Source: DATEDA01 sp963789885
Lineage (GTDB): Bacteria > Pseudomonadota > Gammaproteobacteria > Burkholderiales > SG8-39
Assembly: GCA_963789885.1 (NCBI GenBank)
Contig: CAWBNB010000041.1
Coordinates: forward strand, 1 to 33,952
Reading direction: 5' to 3'
DNA length: 33,952 nucleotides
The translations under genes were made by a program, and so were the position numbers. The notes under the pieces are model-generated. The model was not told the DNA's origin. It worked only from the letters and a program-made list of their open reading frames with translations, and ran no database searches. This document shows, one piece after another, positions 8,119-16,828 of this stretch (position 1 is its first letter; the number at the start of each line of letters is the position of its first letter).

Positions 8119-9676
8119 AGGACACCGGCGACCGCATGGCGAGCCAGGCGATGCCGACACCGTAGATCGCAACCAGGGCGGAAACGCCACCCGCAAAGCC
8201 GTAGCTCGCCAGCCGGGCACGGCGGATGAACGTCGGGTTCGGCAACAAGCTGACGCTCCCCAGGACCGGCCGCCCGCTCACCTCGCGCAGCGTCCGGCCG
8301 TCGTGGACCGTGGGCAGCACAAGGCTTACGAGGAACGCCACGGCCCCGCCCAGGGCGAGCGCCCCGAGCAGCGCGAGCGGCAGGATTACCAGGCGATTCG
8401 GCGCGACCGGCTTCGGCGAGACGCGTGGCGGGTCGATTATCCGGAAGTCGATGACCGCGGACGTGGAATCGAGCTCGCCGGCGAGCTGGACCGATTCGCG
8501 GCGCGTGACGAGCTGGTCGTAGTTGCGCCGCTGAACCTCGTAGTCGCGATTCAGGGCCGCGAGCTCGGCCTCGATCTCGGGCACACGCTGGGCATTGGTG
8601 CGCGCCTGGTTGAAGCGCGCCTCGTACTCGGCGAGCTGCGCACGCGCCGAAGCGACGTTCGCCTCGGATTCGGCGAGCGCAATCCTGAGCTGCTGCGCGA
8701 CGGGATTGCCCGCCATCGGGTCCGATGGCTTCATGTTCCGCTTGCGGTCCTCGATCTCCTTCTTCTTCTGCTCCTCGAGCTCGGCGATGACGCGCCGGGT
8801 GTTGACGACATCCGGGTGCTTGTCGGTAAAGCGCCGCAGCATGTCGTCCAGGTTCTGCTTCAACGGCTGAAGGCGCGCGTCAATCTCGGGGACGGCGATA
8901 TCCTCCGCAGGAGGCGGGTCCCCCGGTGCCTGCGCAGATGCGGACGATCCCGCCCCTTCGAGCTCGCGTTTCATGGCGTCGCGGGACTGCTCCGCCGCCC
9001 GAACATCCAGGCGGGCTTTGTTGATCTGCTCCGAAAGCGTCGCCATCCGCGCGAAGAAGTCGCGACCGTCGGTGTTCATCAGCCCCATGTTGCGAAGCTT
9101 GAACTCCTTCACGCGGTTCTCCGCTTCCGCGAGCTTCTTCTCGTAGGCCTGGATCTGTTCCTCGATGAAGCGTCGCGCCGTGTCGGCGTCCTTGCGCGAA
9201 TCGCCGAGGCTCGACTCCACGAACATCGACACGAGGCTCTGCACCACGCGTCGCGCCTTTTCCGGCTGGGGATCGCGGTACGTGACGATGTAAAGGTTGT
9301 TCTGACCAGCGCTGCTGAGCTTGATCGTGCCGAGCAGATCGTCGATCAGGCTGTCCTTGTCGCGCGCCGTCCGCAACCCGAGGTCGAGGTCGGTCGTGCG
9401 TACGAGCTTCTCCATGTTCGGCCGGCTGAGCAGCGTGCGCGTGACGATCGAGATCTGCTGCTGGACGTTCGGCTGCACCGCGAGCCCCGACATCAGCGGC
9501 TTCAGGATCGAGTCGGTGTCGACGAAGACGCGCGCGGAGGCCTCGTACTTGTCCGGCATCATCACCAGGGCGACGGCCCCCGCGATGGCGCCGATCCACG
9601 TGGCGGCGAGACCCCACCAGCGGCGCTGCCACATGCCGCGAAGCGCAGTCGAGAGCTGCCTCAACAGTTCATCCAT
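8117..9676 (-). CDS. Wzz/GNVR chain-length determinant of the XrtA locus (TIGR03007 type)
   Basis: The 519-residue protein has a first membrane helix at about 21-40, followed at once by the Wzz-type motif DKYEASARVFVDTDSILKP. A long periplasmic part with strong coiled-coil character covers roughly 160-390. Then comes a proline-rich PPRVSPKPVAPNR motif and a second membrane helix. A further hydrophobic segment near 490-513 is typical of the exosortase-linked version, which carries no kinase domain of its own. It sets polymer length and partners the tyrosine kinase encoded 10 bases downstream. A GGGA sequence precedes the ATG at 9676. Confidence 0.93.
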   Translation of the reverse strand: MDELLRQLSTALRGMWQRRWWGLAATWIGAIAGAVALVMMPDKYEASARVFVDTDSILKPLMSGLAVQPNVQQQISIVTRTLLSRPNMEKLVRTTDLDLGLRTARDKDSLIDDLLGTIKLSSAGQNNLYIVTYRDPQPEKARRVVQSLVSMFVESSLGDSRKDADTARRFIEEQIQAYEKKLAEAENRVKEFKLRNMGLMNTDGRDFFARMATLSEQINKARLDVRAAEQSRDAMKRELEGAGSSASAQAPGDPPPAEDIAVPEIDARLQPLKQNLDDMLRRFTDKHPDVVNTRRVIAELEEQKKKEIEDRKRNMKPSDPMAGNPVAQQLRIALAESEANVASARAQLAEYEARFNQARTNAQRVPEIEAELAALNRDYEVQRRNYDQLVTRRESVQLAGELDSTSAVIDFRIIDPPRVSPKPVAPNRLVILPLALLGALALGGAVAFLVSLVLPTVHDGRTLREVSGRPVLGSVSLLPNPTFIRRARLASYGFAGGVSALVAIYGVGIAWLAMRSPVS

Positions 9677-9736
9677 GACGAATATCCCTGCGTCTGTCCG
9701 CGTCCGCGAACTAGACGACGCTGACTCGCTCGCCGG

Positions 9737-10366
9737 CTAGAACCAGCTCTGCGGAATGATCAGAATGTCGCCCGGCTTCACATCGACATTCGCATCGATC
9801 TGGCCCCGCTTGACGAGATCCCTCAAGCGCACGCTGTAGAGCTTGCCGCCTTCGGCGGTGCGGAAGATCGACGCCGCGTTGCCGTCGGCGAAGTCGGTCA
9901 GCCCGCCGACCGCGATCATCACGTCGAGCAGCGTCATCTGCTGCCGATAGGCGAGCGTCTGCGGTTTTGACGCCTCCCCGATCACGCGGATCGTCTGGTC
10001 GTACGGTCCGACGAAGTTCGTCACGATGATGGTGACGATCGGATCGCGGATGTACTTCGCCAGTGCTTTCTCGACGTCGCGTGCAAGCGTCGTCGAATCC
10101 TTGCCGAGGGCGGGCAAATCCTCGACCAGCGGGAAAGTGATCTTGCCGTCGGGTCGCACCGGCACGCTCATCGAGAGCTCGGGATTCCGCCAGACGATGA
10201 TGTTCACGGTGTCGAGCGGTCCGATCACGTAGTTGTAGTCGGGTGTCGCGGCAAGGCGCGGTGCCGGCGGATAGTTTGGTGTCGTGCAGGCGGCCAGAAC
10301 CACTGCAATCAGGGCCATCCCCCAGCGGCCGAATCGCTCCCGATGCCCAGTCAGTCGGATCAGCAT
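9737..10366 (-). CDS. Polysaccharide export lipoprotein, Wza-like (TIGR03027 type)
   Basis: ATG 10366 with GGAGGG 7 bases upstream gives a 209-residue protein; a longer frame reaching 10420 lacks a better ribosome site. A signal peptide ends in lipobox LAAC (Cys27), so the mature protein should be an outer-membrane lipoprotein. DYNYVIGPLDTVNIIVWRNP is the poly-export (PES) domain signature, followed by a SLBB-like half (VIGEASKPQTLAYRQQMTLL) and the ending KPGDILIIPQSWF. It is short like other exosortase-linked versions and lacks the large C-terminal barrel of Wza. It is the first gene of the long minus-strand operon. Confidence 0.93.
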   Translation of the reverse strand: MLIRLTGHRERFGRWGMALIAVVLAACTTPNYPPAPRLAATPDYNYVIGPLDTVNIIVWRNPELSMSVPVRPDGKITFPLVEDLPALGKDSTTLARDVEKALAKYIRDPIVTIIVTNFVGPYDQTIRVIGEASKPQTLAYRQQMTLLDVMIAVGGLTDFADGNAASIFRTAEGGKLYSVRLRDLVKRGQIDANVDVKPGDILIIPQSWF

Positions 10367-10633
10367 ATCAATCCCTCCTCTCCTTCGAGAAATCATACGC
10401 TTACGAGGTGTTTTTAGCATAGATTCTAGATCCTGTCAGCACCGGGTCGATTCTAGTCCGGCGAGGGGGCAAAGAGTACCGCCGCGGACCCCTCTCAGCG
10501 CTGGTCAAGTGGCACAAAGTCCGACGATTTCACAATTGTTTGCTGGCCATTGCGTGTCGGGCTGAAAGACGTGATGCAGACTCGCTTCTTGCCTTTGTCA
10601 CAGGCTGTAAACGCCTGACCGGAGCCTGGAATC
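10367..10633. promoter_or_regulatory. Divergent promoter region between the export operon and prsT
   Basis: This 267-base gap separates two outward-facing transcription units, so it must hold promoters for both. I searched both strands for a GG-N10-GC sigma-54 pattern and found no convincing match. The sequence TGGCAC near 10522 has GA instead of GC at the -12 position. I cannot assign a sigma-70 promoter with confidence. Confidence 0.5.
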
Positions 10634-13470
10634 TTGAGCACCAAGCGGAGCGTCGCTGGGCGCGCCACCGTGGCGGCGATCGCCGTCACGGCTGCCCTGT
10701 GCGCGGGCGGGTTTCCACCCGCCACATCGGCCCAGCAGAGCGGGCGGGCAGCTAAGTTTTTCGAGGACGCGCTGGTCCGGTACGAACGGAAAGAGGCGCT
10801 CGGCGCCATCATCCAGCTAAGGAACGCGCTGAAGGAGGATCCCAACTTCCTGCCCGCGCTCGTGCTGCTCGGGAAAGCGCAGCTCGGGACCGGTGAGTCG
10901 ATCGCGGCGGAAGAGTCCTTCGCGAAGGCCCTCAAGCTTGGCATCGACCGCTCGGAAGTGGCTATCCCGATGGCCCAGGCGATGCTCGACCAGGGCAAAT
11001 TCGCTGCGGTGCTCGAGCGGTTCCCGCCGGAGAGCGCCCCGCCCGCGCTGCGCGCGGATCTCCTGGTGCTGCGCGGCCAGGCCTACCGGGGTCAAGGCGA
11101 TCTCAAGTCGGCCGCGGCTTCGTTCGAAGCCGCGCGGGCGGTGGACCCGCGCTCGATCCCGGCCATCGTTTTCGCGGCCGACCTCCAGATGCGAAGCGGC
11201 AGGTTGAGCGAGGCGGAGAAGCTGGTGGCCGAGGGACTCGCGTTCGCTCCGGAGGATGCTGACCTGCTCTCCATGCAGGCAACGTTCGCGATCGTCCGCG
11301 GCAACGCGGAGCAGGCGCTCGCGGCCTACGGCAAGGCACTCGACGCCAAGCCGGACCATTACACGACACGCATCGGGCGCGCGTCGCTGCTCGTCGATCT
11401 CGGCCGCACCGATGCGGCGACGCCGGACGTCCTGCGACTCGCCAAGGATCACCCCAGGGATCCACGGGTTCACCGGGTGCGCGCCGCCTACTTCGCCAAA
11501 CGCGGCGACGAGGCGGCCGCACGCGATGCGCTGCGCGAACTGGCCGGTTTAGTCGATGCGGCTCCCCGGGGGAGCTCAGGCAGCGCACCCCCGAGTTACT
11601 CTTCCTGGCCGGGGTCGCCTACGCCGAACTTCGCGAGCGCCAGAAGGCGCGCGCCTATCTGGAGGACTACCTAAAGCTCCAGCCGCGCGACGTCGCCGCC
11701 CGCAAGGCGCTCGGCGGCGTCCTGCTCGCTCAGAGAGAAACGCTCGCGGCCCTTTCGACCCTCGAGGAAGCGAAGCGGCTCGCGCCCGATGATCCCGAGG
11801 TGCTCGCACTCCTGGCGGCGGTGTATTCGAGCCGTCGACAGTACCAGAGCGCCACGTCGACTCTTGAGGAAGCGATCAGGATGACCGGGGGCGCGCCCGC
11901 GATGTACGCCCAGATGGGGATCGGCCTGGTGCAGCAGGGGCGGGTCGGCCCCGGCGTCGAGTACCTTGAGCGGGCACTCGCGAAGGACCCCGCGCAGGCG
12001 CAAGCCGCCATGGTGCTCGCTGTGGCGTACCTTCAGCGCGGCGAAGCGAGCAAGGCGGCCGGGATCGCCGAGCGGCTCGTGACGGCCGAACCGAAGAACG
12101 TCGCCGCTCATAACCTCCTCGGGCTGTGCCGGGCCACCGCTGGGGACGGGAAAGGTGCTCGCGTCGCGTTCGAAAAGGCTGTGGAACTAGACCGGACGTT
12201 CAACATGGCGAGGCTGAACCTCGCGCGGCTGGACATCGCCGAAGGCCGGTACGACGCCGCGCGTACCGGCCTCGGCTCGATGCTGAAGGAACGGCCGGGC
12301 GACGTCCTGGCGATGTCCGAGCTGGCAAGCACGGAGGTGGCGGCGGGACGGCCCGGCGAGGCGATCCGCTGGCTCGAGAAGGCGCGCGCCGAGCAGAAGC
12401 GAAATGCCGCAGTCGTGAACCGCTTAGTCGAGCTGTACCTCAGGGGGAAAGAAACCGACAAGGCGCTCGCCGTCGCGAAGGAGGCCGAGGCAGCAGCGCC
12501 GGAGGACCCGTCGGTGCTCGGGGCGCTGTCGCGAGCCCTTATCGCGGCGGGTGATATGAAGACCGCTCAGGCGGTGCTATCCCGGATGTCGCGGCTGGCG
12601 GGATCCAATCCGGTCGCGCTCGTTCAGACCGCGCAGCTGCAACTGCAGGCCGACGACCTCAAGGGCGCGGCCTACAGCACGGACAAGGCCCTCGCCGCCC
12701 GGCCCGATTCCCTGCCGGCGAATGTGCTGATGGCGCTGATCGACATGCGGGGCGGTGATTTCGCAAAGGCGGAACAGCGCGGCAAGGCGATCGTCGCGAG
12801 CTATCCGGCGTCGCCGCTCGGCCATCGGCTCCTGGGGGATGCGGCACTGGCCCAGAAGAACTATCCCCAAGCGATCGCGAGCTACCGCGATGGACTGAAG
12901 AAGGACCCATCGACCGAATCGGCGCTCATGCTGTTCCGGGCTTACATGCAGAGCGGCAACCGCACGAAGGGCGTCGAGTTCATGAACGGATGGGTCAAGG
13001 AGCACCCAGGTGACGCGGCGGCTGTGCGCGCGCTGGCCGATGGTCAGCTCGCGACCGGCAATCTCATTGGCGCGCGCGGAGGGTACGAAGCGGTGCTGAA
13101 GCTGGGCGGTGAGGATCCGGTGGTGCTCAACAACCTCGCCAACGTCCTCGGCCGCCAAGGCGACAAGGCTGCGCTCGAATACGCCGAACGCGCCTATCGC
13201 GTGGCGCCGACCGATCCGTCGGTCCAGGATACGCTCGGGTGGATCCTGGTGGAACAGGGGCAGCTCCAAGACGGGCTCCGGCACCTGCGCGAGGCGCGTC
13301 TCCGCAGCCCGCAAGATCCCGAGATTCGATATCACCTTGCGGCGGCGCTCGCGCGTGCCGGGAGAATAGAGGAAGCGAAGCTGGAGCTGGAGCCAGTGTT
13401 GAAACCCGGCGTGTCGTTTAGCAGCGCAACCGAGGCCCGCAAGCTTGGCGCCGAACTCGGCGCGCGCTAA
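10634..13470 (+). CDS. prsT: PEP-CTERM system TPR-repeat protein PrsT; one frameshift at a homopolymer
   Basis: The frame opens at TTG 10634, with GGAG 9 bases upstream and an in-frame stop at 10616 ruling out a longer start. A signal peptide (hydrophobic residues 12-30) ends at an ATSA-QQ site. Degenerate 34-residue TPR units follow (for example GKAQLGTGESIAAEESFAKA) to the end at 13470. The frame is lost in CCCCGGGGG (11564-11572): upstream reads ALRELAGLVDAAP, and one frame over it resumes PGELRQRTPELLFLAGVAYA. Together the parts give about 945 residues, near the usual length for this family. PrsT is a periplasmic or envelope scaffold of XrtA systems. A Cys near residue 23 is not a canonical lipobox. 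The frameshift is probably a sequencing error. Confidence 0.9.
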
Positions 13471-13550
13471 GGGCATCAAGCCTTGCTGCGGCTTGCCGCC
13501 TGATGGCTGATTGGTACCCCAGGTTCAGTAACCGAGCCGCGCGGGTGGGG

Positions 13551-13651
13551 GATAGCTATCGCCGAGAGCCAGCGGCGGCCCTCCAGGGTGACGTTCCCTA
13601 GCGAACGGGGGGCGTCGCCGCCCTTTACAGGCGCATCCGCGGCTGGCTATC
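13551..13651 (+). other. Foldable GC-rich element downstream of prsT
   Basis: Three nested complementary segments can be read: AGCCAGC (13567-13573) with GCTGGCT (13642-13648), GGCGGC (13574-13579) with GCCGCC (13617-13622), and CGTTC (13592-13596) with GAACG (13603-13607). It lies upstream of the sigma-54 site, so it is not in that transcript's leader. It could be a structured RNA, a 3' end element of prsT or an activator-binding region. It does not match a riboswitch class I recognise. Confidence 0.3.
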
Positions 13652-13702
13652 TCTTCGTGGCAAGGCGATCTAACCCTTTGATGCTGTGGAAAATCTCGTT
13701 TT

Positions 13703-13718
13703 GGGCGCAATCCGTGCT
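13703..13718 (+). promoter_or_regulatory. Sigma-54 -24/-12 promoter for the PEP-CTERM gene at 13760
   Basis: GGGCGCAATCCGTGCT has the invariant GG and GC separated by exactly 10 bases, and matches the consensus TGGCACG-N4-TTGCW at GGC, C and TGC plus the W. The predicted start of transcription is about 30 bases before the ATG. A near-identical site stands before the other PEP-CTERM gene (19910-19895), which strengthens both calls. Confidence 0.7.
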
Positions 13719-13759
13719 TTAACACCGTCGGATACACAAAGACCGTCTAGGAACCAACT

Positions 13760-14635
13760 ATGCAAAACAGGGAGCGCGAGGCGGGGTCTGTTGGGGGAGG
13801 CTCCGGGTGCTGCAGGCGCCTCGTACAGGCATTCGTGCTGGCGCTATTGGCGTCAGGATGGTTTACAGCGCTTCCAGCCGGCGCTGCCATCGTTTTCGAT
13901 TTCAATTCGATCGCGCTTAGCGGCAGCGCCTCCAATGGGCTTGGGGCTACCGCGAGTTCCGCCACGATCCAGTCGTACATGACGACTGCTCTGCAGACCC
14001 AATCGGGCAACAGCAACGCATCGGTCGCCGTGACAGGGGCACTCGCGACCAAGACTTACAACGGCGAAAACCACGTAGTTGGTCAAACGCTAGGCACCTC
14101 AGACGGTGGCGTTGCGCACTCGGCCCCAAACGACACGTTCATCGTCAACAACAACTTTGGCCTCTACGGCGGGACGGCGTCCAATTACTTCACTTTGGTC
14201 TTGTCCAATTACCTGGTCTCTTCGATCTCGTTCGACTACGAGATTTTTCCGGACGCGAGTTGCGCCGCGGGCAGTACCTGTGCGAAGAGCAACCAAACGA
14301 ACGCCAACTGGCCGGACATGAAGGTACTCGCAGGAACTAGCACCAGTAGCCTCACAGAGTACTGGAACAAGCTAGCCCCGGTTCCCGGCAATTCGACTAC
14401 GGATCCTCAGGCCCTAGGGACGATGACGCTGTACTTTCCGTCGCCGGTGAGCGTGATCAGGTTCAGCGACTGGCCTGCAGAAATCGGCATCGACAACCTG
14501 AAGCTCACCACCAATCGAGTTCCAGAGCCCGGCACGCTTCCTCTTCTCGGCCTGGTTGCGGTTGCTGGGTTCCTCATGGCGCAGCGGCGTGGCCGCGGTC
14601 GAGCGCGTGGCTCGCGCCTCGTTCGCGTCGCCTAG
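13760..14635 (+). CDS. PEP-CTERM sorting-domain protein
   Basis: The 291-residue protein has a late-starting signal peptide (hydrophobic 21-43). A Ser/Thr/Asn/Gly-rich body with few charges follows, then a C-terminal tripartite signal: VPEPGTLPLL at 254-263, a hydrophobic helix to about 275, and a basic tail beginning QRRGRGRARG. This is the substrate signature of exosortase A. The body is unrelated to any enzyme I recognise; such proteins are thought to be surface or matrix components. The basic tail is about 16 residues, longer than usual. GGA precedes the ATG. A sigma-54 promoter lies about 42 bases upstream, consistent with control by the PrsK/PrsR system. Confidence 0.88.
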   Translation: MQNREREAGSVGGGSGCCRRLVQAFVLALLASGWFTALPAGAAIVFDFNSIALSGSASNGLGATASSATIQSYMTTALQTQSGNSNASVAVTGALATKTYNGENHVVGQTLGTSDGGVAHSAPNDTFIVNNNFGLYGGTASNYFTLVLSNYLVSSISFDYEIFPDASCAAGSTCAKSNQTNANWPDMKVLAGTSTSSLTEYWNKLAPVPGNSTTDPQALGTMTLYFPSPVSVIRFSDWPAEIGIDNLKLTTNRVPEPGTLPLLGLVAVAGFLMAQRRGRGRARGSRLVRVA

Positions 14636-14772
14636 TCTAGAAGCACAAAGCTCTTCCTCAATTCTGACCAGCTCGTTCGGCGGCACGACGTTGCCACCGC
14701 TTCGACGGAGAATGATTCGCTAGGCTGGCCCTTCCGAACACGTGTAAGGCTCGGGAGATTCGCGTCAATTTG

Positions 14773-15322
14773 AGCGCGTTCTGCAGCCCACCCGAGAGCG
14801 CCACCCATCTCTCCCCACCCAGCACCACCCCGACGTGGCGCCAGCCCGAGTAGGTGAGCGCGAACTGATAGAACCGGTGCTCAAGCGGCGCGCCAGCCAC
14901 GCGTACCGCGAGCTCGGCCGCAGCGGTGAAGTCGGACAGCCCCAAGCGCCCCGGGGTGTGTTCCTGGGCGAAGACTTCGCGCTCTTCGCCTTCCAGCGCG
15001 CGCTAGCGTCGCACCCGCCGCTGCAGCGTGCGCAGCACCCCGGCTGCGAACCGCCCCGGATAACGCCGATCGAGCTCCTCGAGCAGCGTCACCGCCGTGA
15101 GCCCTGGCGTCTGCCGCAACAGCGGCGCAACTCCGCCTCCCACACCCCGGCCAGCGGATCGGCTCGCGTGCGCCACTTGCGCAACTCCCGCTGCGACGGC
15201 AGCGTCGTCGCCTGCTCGATGCGCCGCGCGCTGCGAACGCTGACCCCAACCTTCGCCGCCGCTGCTTCCTGCCTGAACTGCCTGCGTAACTCCTTGTATC
15301 GGTTCACCTGATGATCCGTCAT
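14773..15322 (-). pseudogene. IS21-family istA transposase remnant (N-terminal part)
   Basis: From ATG 15322 the frame reads MTDHQVNRYKELRRQF, then an HTH region (VGVSVRSARRIEQATTLPSQ) and WRTRADPLAGVWEAEL. It continues one frame over as PLLRQTPGLTAVTLLEELDR and VLRTLQRRVRR, meets an in-frame TAG (about 15005), and resumes EGEEREVFAQEHTPGRLGLS and FYQFALTYSGWRHVGVVLGG up to GLQNAL. This is the IS21 IstA N-terminus with the start of the DDE domain. After 14773 similarity is lost, so about half the gene is missing. A frameshift plus a nonsense codon plus truncation show real decay. Confidence 0.85.
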
Positions 15323-15501
15323 GCGCTTGCCGGGCACCGTGCTTCCTCGTTCTTCTTGTTCGAGGACACACTGTAAGCCCCCGCCACCCGAGCGCACCCG
15401 GCGGCCGCGCTCTACCGGCCAAGATAATTGTCGTCGACCAGGCAAACCCAAATTTCCTCAGTTGTGGCAATCGAATTTGCCCCACTCTAATTTATTGAGA
15501 A

Positions 15502-15524
15502 TTACCTAACCTCGTGACAACTGA
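15502..15524 (+). repeat. IS630 left terminal inverted repeat
   Basis: The outer 9 bases TTACCTAAC are identical to the complement of the right end, and GTGACA is shared further in. The TA at 15503-15504 is the likely duplicated target. Confidence 0.7.
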
Positions 15525-16221
15525 TTTGCTCGTCATGCGTTATTGCGATGTCGTTACGATATCGAGGGGAACGCATGGCAAAGCGCAAACTGGACGAGGC
15601 GGTAAGCGACGCGTGCGTGCCGGTCGGCTGCTGCTCGCCGGCAAGAGCCCGCCGGAGGTAGCGCGCATGGTCGGGGCGCCGCGACAAACGGTGTATCGCT
15701 GGCGCGAGGTGCTGACAGTCGGCGGCATCGAGGCGCTGCGCGATATGAGCAAGGGCGGGCGGCCATCGCAGCTGGGCGCGGCGGAGTTGTCACGCCTATA
15801 TGTGGCGCTGCTCGAGGGCGCCACGGCGCACGGCTTCGCCACAGCGCTGTGGACGCTCAAGCGGGTACGGTTGTTGATCGAACGCGAATTCGGCGTGCGG
15901 TACAGCGAGGTCCACGTCTGGCGCTTGCTCGGGCAGCTGGGCTTGTCCAACCAGAAGCCCGATCGACGCGCCTTGGAACGCGACGCCGCGGCCATCGAGC
16001 ACTGGCGCAAGCGCACCTGGCCGGGGCTAAAAAAAACGCCGCTCGCCAAGGAAGACTGATCCTCTTCATCGACGAGTCCGGCGTCTCGGAGCGGCCGACG
16101 CGGGTGCGCACCTGGGCGGTCAAAGGCGAAACGCCCGTGGTGCAGTTTCACTTCAACTGGCATCAGCTCTCGCTCATTGCCGGCAGCAAGCTGAGCTGTT
16201 CTGATGTCACAGAGTTAGGTA
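15503..16221 (+). mobile_element. IS630-family element, internally deleted, both ends retained
   Basis: The element has imperfect terminal inverted repeats of 23 bases with 18 matches (15502-15524 and 16200-16222), and each end carries a TA, the usual IS630 target duplication. Between them is only the first part of a transposase. At about 715 bases it is roughly one third shorter than a full IS630, with the missing part at the transposase 3' side. It lies between an istA remnant and an istB remnant that both read on the minus strand. Confidence 0.75.
15575..16199 (+). pseudogene. IS630-family transposase, frameshifted and C-terminally truncated
   Basis: ATG 15575 opens MAKRKLDEAVSDA, then the frame shifts near 15610 into RLLLAGKSPPEVARMVGAPR and QTVYRWREVL, the helix-turn-helix. 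The second N-terminal domain follows (VRYSEVHVWRLLGQLGLSNQ). Another shift occurs at a run of eight A (about 16030-16038), after which GRLILFIDESG gives the first catalytic Asp of the DDE domain. The reading ends at HQLSLIAGSKL just before the right inverted repeat. The second Asp and Glu are absent, so the protein cannot be active. Confidence 0.85.
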
Positions 16222-16222
16222 A
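16200..16222 (-). repeat. IS630 right terminal inverted repeat
   Basis: The complement begins TTACCTAACTCTGTGACA and pairs with the left end at 15502-15524. The TA at 16220-16221 is the second target copy. Confidence 0.7.
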
Positions 16223-16239
16223 AGATCAATAGTTAGGGC

Positions 16240-16381
16240 TCAGGTTTCTTCGGCTCGAACCAGGCCGGCCCTCGACTTCTCCTTCAGCCGTTAGGAGTTG
16301 CCGCGGATGTTGAGCGTCACGGCGTGATGCAAGAGCCGATCGAGGAATTGCGGTAGTCATGACCCGGTCCCCGAACTGATG
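16240..16381 (-). pseudogene. IS21-family istB ATPase fragment, C-terminal end
   Basis: Read on the minus strand the segment encodes FGDRVMTTAI. After an extra base near 16355 it continues LDRLLHHAVTLNIRGNS, the very conserved C-terminus of IstB. A TAA (16293-16291) stands where Tyr is expected, followed by RLKEKSRAGLVRAEET and TGA at 16242-16240. Its missing upstream part is found beyond the IS3 element at 17807-17930, so the IS3 copy lies inside this gene. Confidence 0.8.
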
Positions 16382-16400
16382 TTGCCCCGATTTTTCGGAC
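16382..16400 (+). repeat. IS3 left inverted repeat
   Basis: It matches the complement of 17788-17806 at 15 of 19 positions, with a shared CCCCGATT core. Confidence 0.7.
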
Positions 16401-16433
16401 ACTATCTATGATGGGAACTGAAAGGAGTCCGAC

Positions 16434-16805
16434 ATGGGTGGAAAGACGAGGCCGCCGTACGCCGCGGCGTTTCGGCAGCAGATCGTGGAGCTGTACGCGA
16501 GCGGTCGGCGGATCGCCGATCTGGCCAAGGAGTTCGGCTGCTCGGAGCAGTCGATCTCGGCGTGGGTCAAGCGCGCAGGTCGTCTCTCGGAGTTGCCCGA
16601 TGAAGGCACGGTGGTGATGCGCACGCACAAGCAAGCCCGGGCGGTAGCCGAGGCCAGTGCGCTGAGCGCGAAGGAGCGCAGCGAGCTCGAGCAGTTGCGC
16701 AAGGAGGTTCGGCGACTGCAGACCGAGCGCGACATCCTGGCAAAGGCTACGGCCTGGTTCGCCGGCGAGAGCGGGTATGGCTCGAAAGGGTCTACACGCT
16801 CATAG
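16434..16805 (+). CDS. IS3-family transposase OrfA
   Basis: The 123-residue protein opens MGGKTRPPYAAAFRQQIVEL, with a helix-turn-helix (IADLAKEFGCSEQSISAWVK, residues 24-43) and a C-terminal heptad helix (ERSELEQLRKEVRRLQTERD). It binds the element ends. The downstream frame lies at -1, the normal IS3 arrangement for programmed frameshifting into OrfB. A short AAAGGG run near 16785 is the only slippery-looking sequence I see, and it is not a classic A6G heptamer. Confidence 0.9.
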   Translation: MGGKTRPPYAAAFRQQIVELYASGRRIADLAKEFGCSEQSISAWVKRAGRLSELPDEGTVVMRTHKQARAVAEASALSAKERSELEQLRKEVRRLQTERDILAKATAWFAGESGYGSKGSTRS

Positions 16806-16828
16806 AGGCGAACCAGGCCGACACGCGC

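Noticed and set aside
7484..9724. A 746-codon open frame on the plus strand
   Set aside because: It is antisense to the chain-length and kinase genes, which have full family motifs on the minus strand. The translation is low-complexity Arg/Ala/Val.
10515..10545. Possible sigma-54 site upstream of prsT (TGGCAC)
   Set aside because: The base pair 10 positions after GG is GA, not GC, and the TTGC element is absent.
13541..13680. Cyclic di-GMP riboswitch before the PEP-CTERM gene
   Set aside because: The conserved class I blocks, including the GNRA-type loop and receptor, are missing on both strands.
14636..14772. Possible further gene or terminator after the first PEP-CTERM gene
   Set aside because: No hairpin with a T-run and no conserved frame. 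It is likely debris joined to the istA remnant.
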